A stretch of DNA of 64,000 nucleotides, from assembly GCA_020975725.1 (NCBI GenBank), contig QXJR01000003.1, positions 124,001 to 188,000 of the forward strand, written 5' to 3'. This stretch comes from Picocystis sp. L7. Taxonomy: Eukaryota > Chlorophyta > Picocystophyceae > Picocystales > Picocystaceae. Of this stretch, positions 8,775-17,094 are shown one piece after another (position 1 is the stretch's first letter; each line of letters begins with the position of its first letter). Below the pieces are notes generated by a model. The model searched no databases, had not been told where the DNA came from, and worked only from the letters and a program-made list of their open reading frames with translations. A program made the position numbers and the translations under genes.

Positions 8775-9680
8775 TCACTTACTTCTCGTTGCCTTTTCCT
8801 CCACGCCCGAAACCCCGAACCGCCTTCTGAGCTCGGCGTTCACTTCCTCCAGCTGTACCCCTTGGATGGCCAGGACTGTCATGGCATGGTAGAGTAGGTC
8901 TGCCATCTCGGAGACCGTCCTTTCTCGCCCCTCTTGGTCTTCCCAGGTCCTGCATAGTTCGTCCGCTTCTTCCCTGACCTTTTTGCACGCCAGTTCTGGA
9001 TTGGCAAGCAATTTGGCCGTCCACGAAGGCTTGCCACCGTTTGGCTCCGCGGTGCCCCTCTTCCGCTCCAGGATGGTTTCCTCCAATTGAAACATCGTGC
9101 TGCTGGCTTTCTGCACCCCGCCCTCCTTTACCCTCATTCCTTGTTCGTCCAAAAGGTTGAAGTAGCATGTTTCTGCTCCGGTGTGGCAGGCAGGACCGAT
9201 GGGTACGCCCAGATAGATCACGGAGTCCTTGTCGCAGTCCACGTGGACCGAGGCGACCTTGATGAAGTTGCCGGAGGTCTCTCCCTTGCACCACCTTTCT
9301 TGCCTAGACCTGGAGTAGAAGGTGGCCAGTCCTGTTTCCAGCGTCTCTTCTAGTCCCGCACGGTCGGTGAAGGCTTGCATCAACACGGCACCGGTATCCA
9401 CGTGCTGCGCGATGGCACACACGAGGCCGTCGGCGTCCCACTTCATGCCTTCCACGGCGTCCGCGACCTGCTGGCGACCCTTTGCTCCACTTCCACAGAT
9501 CCTCTTCCTTCTTTGGCTTCCGTTCCATCTCACGTGCGTCCCGCCTCCCGTCCTCCACGCCTGGATCATCGTCGCCGTGAAGGTGTGGATCGTCGGATGC
9601 GTCGCTTGGAGGTCTGGTTCGGACGTGGTGTCCACCCTTCCCATCGATCGGGTCTCCATTGGGGATCGAACCCAGGGCAT
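8775..9680 (-). CDS. Bifunctional phosphoribosyl-AMP cyclohydrolase / phosphoribosyl-ATP pyrophosphatase (HisI-HisE)
   Basis: 301 residues from ATG 9680. Residues ~75-190 are HisI (WDADGLVCAIAQ, RWCKGETSGN, zinc ligands in VDCDKD and PACHTG). Residues ~210-290 are HisE (KKVREEADEL, EMADLLYH). Together they catalyse steps 2 and 3 of histidine synthesis, converting phosphoribosyl-ATP to ProFAR. The fused HisI-HisE order and the N-terminal extension of about 70 residues match the plastid-targeted plant enzyme HISN2. The extension is Thr/Arg/Gly-rich and may be the transit peptide. A different frame that runs further upstream looks like a shadow. Confidence 0.9.
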   Translation of the reverse strand: MPWVRSPMETRSMGRVDTTSEPDLQATHPTIHTFTATMIQAWRTGGGTHVRWNGSQRRKRICGSGAKGRQQVADAVEGMKWDADGLVCAIAQHVDTGAVLMQAFTDRAGLEETLETGLATFYSRSRQERWCKGETSGNFIKVASVHVDCDKDSVIYLGVPIGPACHTGAETCYFNLLDEQGMRVKEGGVQKASSTMFQLEETILERKRGTAEPNGGKPSWTAKLLANPELACKKVREEADELCRTWEDQEGRERTVSEMADLLYHAMTVLAIQGVQLEEVNAELRRRFGVSGVEEKATRSK

Positions 9681-10450
9681 CCATCGGAAGCAAGACCGGG
9701 CTGTTGGGGCTCGGACAGCCGATCGATCGAAGCCGAGGGTCCCGGTCCATCCCCCCTCTCTGCCCCTCCCCCATTGTTGTCCGAATAGTCTTTCTCAGTG
9801 GGTTTTGGGTGAGAGAGATCGATAATTATCACCAGTAATTCACTACCTAGTATTACAGTTCAACTCACGAGCGTGCGAGTCACAAACCAGGTTCCAAGTT
9901 TGACTGTACGTGTGTTCCAACGGTTCCAGTTGCCGTGCTCTTCAGGTCTTCTCGTAGGCTCACGAGTCCAACACAGCAGCAAGCGTCCACACTTCTCTCT
10001 ACCAATCCCTTCTGACACTCCACTGGAGTATATCAGGTGGGGGGCAGTGCTACAGTCCCATGCACTACAAGCTACCTACCACTGCAGTCTTCTGTGACGG
10101 GGTGACCCAGTCCCTTCGATCCCTTCCGAGACTCGAAACCACCGGGGGTGGGAGTATCTTCTCCGAACTGGGGTGACTCGAGTGAACCATCATGATTGTA
10201 CCGAGATACAGCCAATTGACTAACACCCATGAGGGTTTCGCGTTGGGAAGGGGCTTGACCCTCGCACCGGCTCCCCCAGAGATTCCCTTTTTCAAGCTTG
10301 TTCACCACCCCGGCCTCGAGAGAGAGAGAGATGGGGGGGGATGGGATCAGGCATCGGAACCAGACCCGTGCTTCCTTCTCCCTAGGGTTCAAGGACCGTT
10401 GGTCGAGGGTTGTGACGTCACACCGCCTGGCCGACGCCGCTGAAGAAGGG
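9681..10450. other. Divergent intergenic region between HisIE and the FAR1-like gene
   Basis: About 770 bases. A moderately A+T-rich core (9820-9870) is followed by G+C-rich sequence with a short GA run (10319-10332). A GGACCGT box lies at 10393-10399, about 50 bases before the preferred ATG of the downstream gene. No RNA gene is recognised. Confidence 0.45.
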
Positions 10451-11098
10451 ATGGAGGAGACGAGCGGGACGGAAGAGTACCACAAGGCGATGCGTGCGTT
10501 GGAAAAAAGCACGTGGAACGGACCGGAGGAGGGGTTCGCGGCCCTGGAAAGGGAAGCCGAGGCCTGGAGCTTCCAAGTGATGAAGAGGACCAGCAAAAGG
10601 AACGCCATGTACCTGCACTGTGCGAGATGCAACAAAGAATTGCGGGACAGGGAAATGGCCGCGAACGAACAGGTCCAAGGGGGGACCAAGAGACCCAAGT
10701 ATCCGAAGCAATACACCGGATGGAGGGCCAAGCTGTCCCAAGACTCGGCCAAGCAATGGACCCTGGAAATCTTGCACGAAGAACACGCACACCACAACGT
10801 GGTTCGAACCCAGTCCCTGGTCGATTTCAGCGGCATCGGGAAAATCGGGACGACGGAAGACAAGCAGGAACCGAAGGCGAACGAAACGAAAGCTGCAGAA
10901 CGTACCACCGATGCCTTGGCCGGCCATTGCGCATCCTTGAATGCCATTGCCGTCGTCTTGGCCAGGAACCATCCGAAGAAGCTGGAAGAACTCGAGCTCG
11001 ACCTGGCTGGTGTGCTTGAGAAATACAAGGAGTGGGACGAAGGGGAAGTGACGCAGCTGGCGACCGAATCTCAACCTCCCTTGAAGAGAAGGCGATAG
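10451..11098 (+). CDS. FAR1-like zinc-finger DNA-binding protein without transposase core
   Basis: 215 residues from ATG 10451; an in-frame ATG at 10331 would add 40. The central part (about 18-115) has the layout of a FAR1/MULE-derived DNA-binding domain: a G-x-x-x-G-F lead, an aromatic helix (EAEAWSFQVMKR), HCARCNKE, then W-x-L-x-I-x-H with HEEHAHHN, giving a C-C-H-H zinc site. The C-terminal half is helical and ends in a basic cluster KRRR that could be a nuclear signal. No DDE core or SWIM finger follows, so it is more likely a domesticated regulator than a transposase. Function is inferred only from the domain shape. Confidence 0.6.
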   Translation: MEETSGTEEYHKAMRALEKSTWNGPEEGFAALEREAEAWSFQVMKRTSKRNAMYLHCARCNKELRDREMAANEQVQGGTKRPKYPKQYTGWRAKLSQDSAKQWTLEILHEEHAHHNVVRTQSLVDFSGIGKIGTTEDKQEPKANETKAAERTTDALAGHCASLNAIAVVLARNHPKKLEELELDLAGVLEKYKEWDEGEVTQLATESQPPLKRRR

Positions 11099-11600
11099 AC
11101 GGCTCTCGATGGCACGGATACCATCTTCCTATGCACGCTTCCGCGTATGCTTCCCGATCGTGGGAGGGTTTGGCCCCATGGGACACGGTCCAGCCTTCTG
11201 CTAGGATGGACATGCGTCGAGGCACTCTCCGTTCCTCCGCCTGTCTTTGGCATCCATTGCCACCTCCTCTCCATCCACCCTCCACCAAGGATGGTGGACG
11301 CACCCCTCGCACACCCCCCACACTGGATCAATACATTCATGCACATGTATCTCTTCGTCCATTCCTTGCCTTCCCACCACTTGGTTCTCCATGGCGGGTC
11401 GCCAACCCCACCAAACCCTGTGCCATTCCTCGACCGTCGAAGCCATCCGACGGAGACGTCCGGCGACGGCGCAGTCGAGGCACGGCGAAAGAAGCGAATC
11501 GCACGTGTGCGGTGGGCACGTGAACGAGACGAGGTCGGGTGGAACGCACAGGAAACGCGCCGAGGTCGCGGGTGGGCGGTGAATCGCGTCCAAGAGGACG
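11099..11600. other. Intergenic region upstream of the mL43 gene
   Basis: About 500 bases. An ACGGTCC motif lies at about 11186-11192. The long minus-strand frames here overlap the flanking genes and look like shadows. No other gene is supported. Confidence 0.4.
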
Positions 11601-11984
11601 ATGGCGAGACGAGGCGTGCTGCAGCTGCGCAAGCTCCAGGTCCACTTCTGCGATTTCGGAGGCAGCAGTGCAGGCGTGCGAGAGTTTCTGCGCGACGTGC
11701 TGCCGGGGATGACGAAGGACAAGCCACAGGCGGAAATCGAGACGGTCATGCGCCGTGGTCGACACCCGTTCGTCACTGGAGAGTACGTGCACGGGAACGA
11801 ACGTGTGGTGTGCCTGCGCAACAAGAGACCGGAAGAAGTCAAAGAGACGATTGATTCGCTATGCAACACGTACGGTAGGAAGGTCAAAAAAATCAAGCGG
11901 CGGACACTCACGTCGAATCCCAGCATACAAGGCGTCTGGAGCGTCGGCGGACCCACCGAAACCTCGGATGCAGCGAGTGCGTGA
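11601..11984 (+). CDS. MRPL43: Mitochondrial large-subunit ribosomal protein mL43
   Basis: 127 residues, a single exon. The start (MARRGVLQLRKL) and the segments FCDFGGSSAGVREFL, RRGRHPFVTGEYV and VCLRNKR are typical of the mL43 family, which has a thioredoxin-like L51/S25/CI-B8 fold and is a component of the mitochondrial large ribosomal subunit. The protein begins directly with the conserved strand, without a long presequence, as is usual for this family. It is convergent with the next gene (122 bases between stops). Confidence 0.88.
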   Translation: MARRGVLQLRKLQVHFCDFGGSSAGVREFLRDVLPGMTKDKPQAEIETVMRRGRHPFVTGEYVHGNERVVCLRNKRPEEVKETIDSLCNTYGRKVKKIKRRTLTSNPSIQGVWSVGGPTETSDAASA

Positions 11985-12106
11985 GACCTTCGGCTGCGCT
12001 CCTCGAATCAATAATGTACGCATCCATTACATGTTCCCGACTCGCGATGCGGCGTTCGTTTCCCTTTATTCAGATGGCATTGGACCCCAAGGTCGCCACT
12101 CCACCT

Positions 12107-12772
12107 TCAGGGGTCTGGTATCCTGGCAAACACCCGCTTGCATCGTACGCTTGTGGACTTCCCGTATTCCGATTGGACCATGGCTACGAGGAACTCGCCT
12201 TCGACGTACCTGTCCACAACTACCTTGTATCCTGAAGGAGTGACGTCCTCCTGTATCAGGTGTCCAGCACAGTGTGTGAAGCTGGATTGGCACTGGTTCC
12301 TCTTCGCTCTGACAAATCCTTCTCCTATGGTCGCTTCCAGGTTGGACTTGACCTGTCCATGTCTAAGCGTAACGACTCTCACTTTTTTATTCTTCACATC
12401 CACGTCAATGCAGTGCACGAGCTCTTCCTTGACAAGGTATTGAACTTCTTGTTCCTTGCAACCTTGGAACCGGAGGATATCTTCCAGTCCGTCGGAAATC
12501 CAAGGCATGATTTTCCAGGTCCCTTGGAGCTCTTCCAGCTTCTTCTTGTCCCTTATCTCCACGATCCAGGCGGCACACGCCACGACGATCGCCGCGCACA
12601 AGACCAGGACGCTCCATTCGTCCGCTTGGACACGGTTCCATTCCCCTCGGAGGAGCTTTCCTGCGGACGAGCGCGGCCAGACGTAGGCCGCCAGGGCGAC
12701 AGCGAGGAGGAAATTCACCGTGCCACGCATCATCACGCGCACCAGGCACGAGTGCTGCGTCTCTCGCGCCAT
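12107..12772 (-). CDS. Membrane-anchored calycin (lipocalin/FABP-like) protein
   Basis: 221 residues from ATG 12772. Two hydrophobic segments lie near the N-terminus (about 15-33 and 53-72), followed by a charged DKKKLEELQ linker. A beta-rich domain of about 140 residues begins with the calycin signature GTWKI and ends with a basic strand (VRCKRVFARI), as in fatty-acid-binding proteins. The likely role is binding a small hydrophobic ligand next to a membrane. The family call rests on the GxW start, domain size and beta-strand pattern; I do not recognise a named orthologue. Confidence 0.5.
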   Translation of the reverse strand: MARETQHSCLVRVMMRGTVNFLLAVALAAYVWPRSSAGKLLRGEWNRVQADEWSVLVLCAAIVVACAAWIVEIRDKKKLEELQGTWKIMPWISDGLEDILRFQGCKEQEVQYLVKEELVHCIDVDVKNKKVRVVTLRHGQVKSNLEATIGEGFVRAKRNQCQSSFTHCAGHLIQEDVTPSGYKVVVDRYVEGEFLVAMVQSEYGKSTSVRCKRVFARIPDP

Positions 12773-13688
12773 GGCGAAGCAACGCGACGCGCACGTGCGT
12801 CGTCTGGTTTCGTCCCCAACTGCGCCTCTTACGTCGGTTGACGGTGGGGATGCTTCCTTGTGAGAGCAAGCTCACCATTGGGACACACCGGTCGTCGTAC
12901 CCTTCTCCACCCGGTCCCAAAGGGGTGTTTGATTGGAGACCATGGGCAGGCGAACCGGAAGGTCTGGAGGTGAAGGGAAGCCAAGGGTTGGAGCCACGCC
13001 GGTGCCTACCTACAGACTAGGTCAGGACACATCCCAAGGGGAATAGATGGAACTGCTCAAGAATGAACAACGAACGATGGACCGTTGGCCAAGGAGAATT
13101 GGGCATCAGGAAGGAATCCTTGCCTTTCGTACGCTCTTGACGAGACGGTTTTGGCGAATATGCACATGATCCAGGGAGGCATCGACGTATAGGAACTCGT
13201 GCTTGATTCTTGCCTTTGGATCCATCGGCAATCGCCTTGTATGCGGCCAAGTAGGACGGGTCTCCAGCGCAGAAACCAATTCGGTATTTTACACAAGCAT
13301 GAAAAAGAGAGGAGATCTTGAGCTGGCCCTGCTACACCCCATCAAGACTTGCATTGACACCGTCCCAAAAGAAAAGCAGTTTCCGGTACAAGAAGAGCAG
13401 GGACATGCCTATTCCAATGTTGAACGAGGCTGCAGCATATTCCTTCACTACAATGCCCTTCACCGTGGACACAGACTCGTGATGCTTTGAAAAATGAAAA
13501 CCCCTCTCAGAGCACAACGGTTTCCAACGTTCGATGTGGAATTGAACACAAGTTGTCCGTCGATGGTCTGGACGGTGCAAAACAGAAAATAAATTAGGGG
13601 AGTTCCCATGTGCATTTTTCCCTTCTACAGCAACGGTTCGGCTTATGGAGAACCGAGAGAAACGACAGTCTGCGAGCAATGTGATGGC
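12773..13688. other. Intergenic region with a possible small spliced membrane-protein gene on the minus strand
   Basis: About 900 bases. On the minus strand 13480-13340 reads as a short protein-like stretch (KGIVVKEYAAASFNIGIG then a hydrophobic run and LYRK), resembling a single-span mitochondrial subunit. Another protein-like stretch lies at 13275-13130 (GDPSYLAAYKAIADG). They may be two exons, but I cannot place the start or the splice sites. Nothing is visible at 12773-13100. Confidence 0.25.
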
Positions 13689-14822
13689 TTAAGACTCGGC
13701 CTTTTTCACATGGCTGGCCATGTTGATGGACTTCACGAAAAGCGCATGTTTTGCCCGCGGATGGGGTTCCAGCACAGAGTTGACATCGGTGTGGGCCCAC
13801 CAGATGTGTCCGAACTTGCAATACCAACTGACGGTCTTCTTCAACCCTTCTGCCCATGCCGTTCTTTCTCTCCAGCCGAGTTGTTGAAGCTTCTCATCGC
13901 TAATGAAGTACCGCCTGTCGTTGAACTTACGATCCTCAACGTGGGTGATGATTCCCTCCGAGTCGACGTTGAACTCCTTGCAGATGTCCTTTGCCACGTC
14001 CAGGACCGTCCGTTCTTTCTCTGTCCCGATGTTATATATCTCACCCGTCACGCCTCTGTGCAAAATGACATCGAAGGCTTCGGCTACATCTTCTACAAAC
14101 AGGTAACTCCGTCGCATCATCCCGTCACCGTGGATGGGTAGCTTGCCGCCACGCCTGGCAAGAAGGCAGAACTTGGGGATGAGCTTCTCGGGGAACTGTT
14201 GCGGTCCGTACACGTTGTTACCTCTGGTGGTAATGATGGGTATGCCATAGGAAGTGCGGTAGGCGTGGGCAACCATCTCGGCTCCTGCTTTCGCAGCGCT
14301 GTAGGGATTGGTTGGCTGAAGCTGTGAGCTCTCATTCAGCTGTGTTTTGGCGTGGAAGGATTGCTCTCCATACACCTCATCCGTGCTGACGTTGACGAAT
14401 CTTTTGATTTTCCCGTACTTCCTGCAGGCTTCCAGGAGCGTGTGGGTGGCGTACACGTTGTTGACGGTGAAGGTGAGGCTGTTCCCAAAGGAGTTATCCA
14501 CGTGCGACTGTGCGGCGAAGTGCATCACCGTGTCAATCTCTTCCATTTTCAGAATGGCAGACACGAGATCGAAGGACTGCAGGTCACCTTTGACGAACTT
14601 AAAGTTGTTGCAGGGACGCATGAGTTCGAGGTTCTGCATGCTTGCACAGGTGTCCATGGCGTCCAACACGACGACCTTGTACTCCGGATACCGTTCCACC
14701 AAGCGCTTGGCCACGTGCGTTCCGATGAATCCCGCACCGCCGGTGAGGAGGATGTTCTTGGCCACGTACTCCTCCACCTCGGCACCCGGCATGGGCGGTG
14801 GGAGCGGTTCTTGTGCGTCCAT
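13689..14822 (-). CDS. UDP-glucose 4,6-dehydratase (N-terminal-domain RHM type)
   Basis: 377 residues from ATG 14822. A Rossmann SDR enzyme: GGAGFIGTH nucleotide site, STDEVYG, YSAAK catalytic Tyr/Lys pair, and the dehydratase segment RGNNVYGP. The C-terminal block WWAHTDVN...PHPR closely follows the end of the dehydratase module of plant rhamnose synthases (RHM). It converts UDP-glucose to UDP-4-keto-6-deoxyglucose, the first step to UDP-rhamnose. Plant RHM continues into a 3,5-epimerase/4-reductase module; here the protein stops, so that activity must come from another gene. dTDP-glucose 4,6-dehydratase is the alternative name by homology. Confidence 0.88.
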   Translation of the reverse strand: MDAQEPLPPPMPGAEVEEYVAKNILLTGGAGFIGTHVAKRLVERYPEYKVVVLDAMDTCASMQNLELMRPCNNFKFVKGDLQSFDLVSAILKMEEIDTVMHFAAQSHVDNSFGNSLTFTVNNVYATHTLLEACRKYGKIKRFVNVSTDEVYGEQSFHAKTQLNESSQLQPTNPYSAAKAGAEMVAHAYRTSYGIPIITTRGNNVYGPQQFPEKLIPKFCLLARRGGKLPIHGDGMMRRSYLFVEDVAEAFDVILHRGVTGEIYNIGTEKERTVLDVAKDICKEFNVDSEGIITHVEDRKFNDRRYFISDEKLQQLGWRERTAWAEGLKKTVSWYCKFGHIWWAHTDVNSVLEPHPRAKHALFVKSINMASHVKKAES

Positions 14823-15467
14823 CGTCGATGCGTTCGCCTGGCAGTGGCGCTGGTTCTTCCTCACCATCCAACCGACCCTTGGGACGCGTCCTGACACGGT
14901 CCATGGACCGTCCAAAGACCGTGTGGACCGCGGGAATCGGACCTCGGACGTGGTGGAGTCGGGAGGGGGATTGGGGGAGAAGGGAGGATACGAGGGGGAC
15001 AACCACAGGAAAGTGCAGAGATGACAACCAGATGGCCACATGGAAGGAGCACAAGGCGCAACGAGGTTGTCCTCAAGCGTGGAACACGGCCAGACAACGT
15101 TCCGCAGAAGACAAGGCTTGGCCGGGACACGTTCCGCACAAACGAATGCGCGCCAGGTATGTGCAAGGCTTCGCAAGGAGGCTCGCACCTGGATGGAAGG
15201 GCAGGCACAGGGTGGCATCGACACATCCCTTCCTACAGGTGTCCTGCTCGATCGAAACGGGCAAGGAGCGATTCGCCAGTGCCCTTTCTGCAGCAATTGC
15301 ACAATGCACGCTCCATGCGCGAGGAGCGAGATGAGGCATCCAGCCACGTGCGTTGATGGGACCCGCAGGTCTGCGACCTACGCGCACCGGCATATTTATT
15401 CATGCCCCCCTCTTCTTGGGAAGGATGCTTCGACAACGCAAGGGTGGCCGCAGCAATCCATGCTCAG
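14823..15467. other. Intergenic region upstream of the UDP-glucose dehydratase gene
   Basis: About 650 bases between this gene's start and the PRP18 stop. It contains a tight cluster ACGGTCC (14896-14902), GGACCGT (14905-14911), GACCGT (14917-14922) and GACCGC (14926-14931). The dehydratase frame stays open for 175 codons upstream, but the sequence does not resemble the family and I treat it as chance. Confidence 0.5.
14896..14931. promoter_or_regulatory. Cluster of GACCG(T/C) boxes at 9-11 base spacing
   Basis: GACCG occurs at 14906, 14917 and 14926, with a reversed copy just upstream, 75-110 bases 5' of the dehydratase ATG. An 18-base stretch here (14905-14922) recurs exactly at 60334-60351 in another intergenic region. 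The spacing of about one helical turn suggests a protein-binding array. Confidence 0.45.
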
Positions 15468-16673
15468 TCAGGGGCCAGATTCCTTCAGGGCAGCGCGTAT
15501 GGTGGCCTCCCAACGCGGAGGAGGAATCACCGCCCCTTTGTCATCGTGAAAGTGAGGAACAGCTGTTTGCGACGGGCCAGGTGCAGGCACGATGCGCTTC
15601 GGGGCAAAGTCTCCCAAGCCGCCGAAGGAAGGGTCCTGCACTGCGTTGAACTCCACCGAACGGGATGGATCCGTGGGATACTTGCGCTGTGCAAAGGTCA
15701 TGAGCCGTTTGATCCCCTGCAGGTACTTGCGCGTTGCTTCGTCGTTCATGATGTGAGCTTGTCCGTTCATGTGAAAGCTGATTTTTTCGCGCGCGGAGCG
15801 CTCGTGAATGCCCACGCTGGTCACTCCGATGGGCCAGGCAGCGTTCCCGATGGATATTTTGAGGTAGACGTCGTGGGCTTGCACGTAGTTCCTTTCCTTC
15901 ATCGCTTTCACCATCAGCCACAGGCCCGCTCGCATGTCTTCGGGAAGTTGCCTTTTCTTGAGTTGCTTCATGAGCGGCTTGAAGTGGCTCTTGGTCTGCA
16001 GGAAGATCTTCTGCGCATTCTGCCCCGCCAGGCTGTTTTTGATTTCCTCCGATCGATCTTCCAGTTCCAGCTCCCATTCGTCCAGCAGTCTGCGCAGGTA
16101 CACTCTGATTTTGTCTTCCGCCCCCATGTTTTCTTCTTCCCGGGCCAGCTTGATCGCTTCTGCTGCCTTCCGGAACGCATCTTCGAGCCCGTTTTGCGAC
16201 GTGCCTGGATCTCCTGCTGCCCCGGTCCGGATGGCCCTTTCTTGGATTTTCTTTTCTTCCCTGGCTTTGATACGATCGATTTCCAGCATTTCGTTGGCTT
16301 GTTGTCCTCCTTTGATCCCGTCGGCTTCCACTTCCAGCTTGGCTTCGGCTTCCTTCAGCCGTTTCGTGCGCGCTGCTTCGTCTTCCCCGAAGAGGGTGGC
16401 GGGTTCTCCCATCAACCGCAGCCTTCTGACGGCTTCTTCGCGTCCCACGAGCGGTTCTTCTGGCGCCTTGGCGTCTGCTTCCACGTGGTGTGCGTTCCCT
16501 TCCTTTTCCTCCACCGCCACCGCGTCCGTCGCTTCTTCCTCTCGTTCTTTCGCGTTTTTGCCCCATCCTCGGACCTTGGCGTCCACCTCGCTCCATCTGG
16601 CGTACTTCTTCCCTCCGAAAGCCTCCTGTGTGCGCCTCCTTTTCCGCTCCAATTCCGCGCGAAGCGCATCCAT
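15468..16673 (-). CDS. PRP18: Pre-mRNA-splicing factor PRP18
   Basis: 401 residues from ATG 16673. An SFM/PSFM motif lies at about residues 80-115 (RRLRLMGEPATLFGEDEAAR), a charged coiled linker follows, and the C-terminal PRP18 domain covers about 215-370. The conserved loop of that domain is clear: NAAWPIGVTSVGIHERSARE. PRP18 acts in the second catalytic step of splicing and stabilises 3' splice site choice together with SLU7 and the U5/PRP8 core. The length fits plant and animal PRP18. It is divergent to eIF4B across 421 bases. Confidence 0.93.
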   Translation of the reverse strand: MDALRAELERKRRRTQEAFGGKKYARWSEVDAKVRGWGKNAKEREEEATDAVAVEEKEGNAHHVEADAKAPEEPLVGREEAVRRLRLMGEPATLFGEDEAARTKRLKEAEAKLEVEADGIKGGQQANEMLEIDRIKAREEKKIQERAIRTGAAGDPGTSQNGLEDAFRKAAEAIKLAREEENMGAEDKIRVYLRRLLDEWELELEDRSEEIKNSLAGQNAQKIFLQTKSHFKPLMKQLKKRQLPEDMRAGLWLMVKAMKERNYVQAHDVYLKISIGNAAWPIGVTSVGIHERSAREKISFHMNGQAHIMNDEATRKYLQGIKRLMTFAQRKYPTDPSRSVEFNAVQDPSFGGLGDFAPKRIVPAPGPSQTAVPHFHDDKGAVIPPPRWEATIRAALKESGP

Positions 16674-17094
16674 CGCCTCGATCCCTCTCCTTCGGTGGGT
16701 GTGTGCCTCGCGCCCACCCGCAGACACACCCCCCAAATCGGGGGTGCAACTGCTCCATCGGTGCTCGCCCGCACCAGTCACACCCCCTCCCGATCGAGCA
16801 CCGTGGACCGTTCGTGGACCGTTGTATTTGCGGTCTTCGGATCGGTCCCCCCCTCGTCCTTCCCCCGGGACGGTCTGGTCTTCGAGGCATGGTCGGTTGC
16901 GGACCGTTCCTTCCGGTCTCGTCCCCTCCCAACGGGCTTCGATCCGCCATCCACCGAGGAGGTCCCCCTTCCCTTCTCCCATGGGACGTCCAGTGGCTTC
17001 GTTCGCAGACCCGAACGTGGCGGTGGAAGACGCGCATTTGCCAAGCGAAAGCGAAAGCGAAAGAGAAAGAGAAAGCGAAAGCGAACGAGCAAGG
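16674..17094. promoter_or_regulatory. Divergent PRP18/eIF4B promoter region with GGACCGT boxes and a purine-rich tract
   Basis: GGACCGT occurs at 16805-16811 and 16816-16822 (11-base spacing) and again at 16901-16907. A purine tract of GCGAAA and GAGAAA hexamers at about 17045-17085 ends 10 bases before the eIF4B ATG and should lie in its 5' leader. No further gene is recognised; long antisense frames across this region look like shadows. Confidence 0.5.

Noticed and set aside
11071-11956. Minus-strand frames over the mL43 gene
   Set aside because: They lie opposite a well conserved ribosomal protein and have no domain.
14823-15347. 175-codon N-terminal extension of the UDP-glucose dehydratase
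   Set aside because: Cys/Pro/Trp-rich chance frame without targeting character or family similarity, and it contains the GACCG box cluster.
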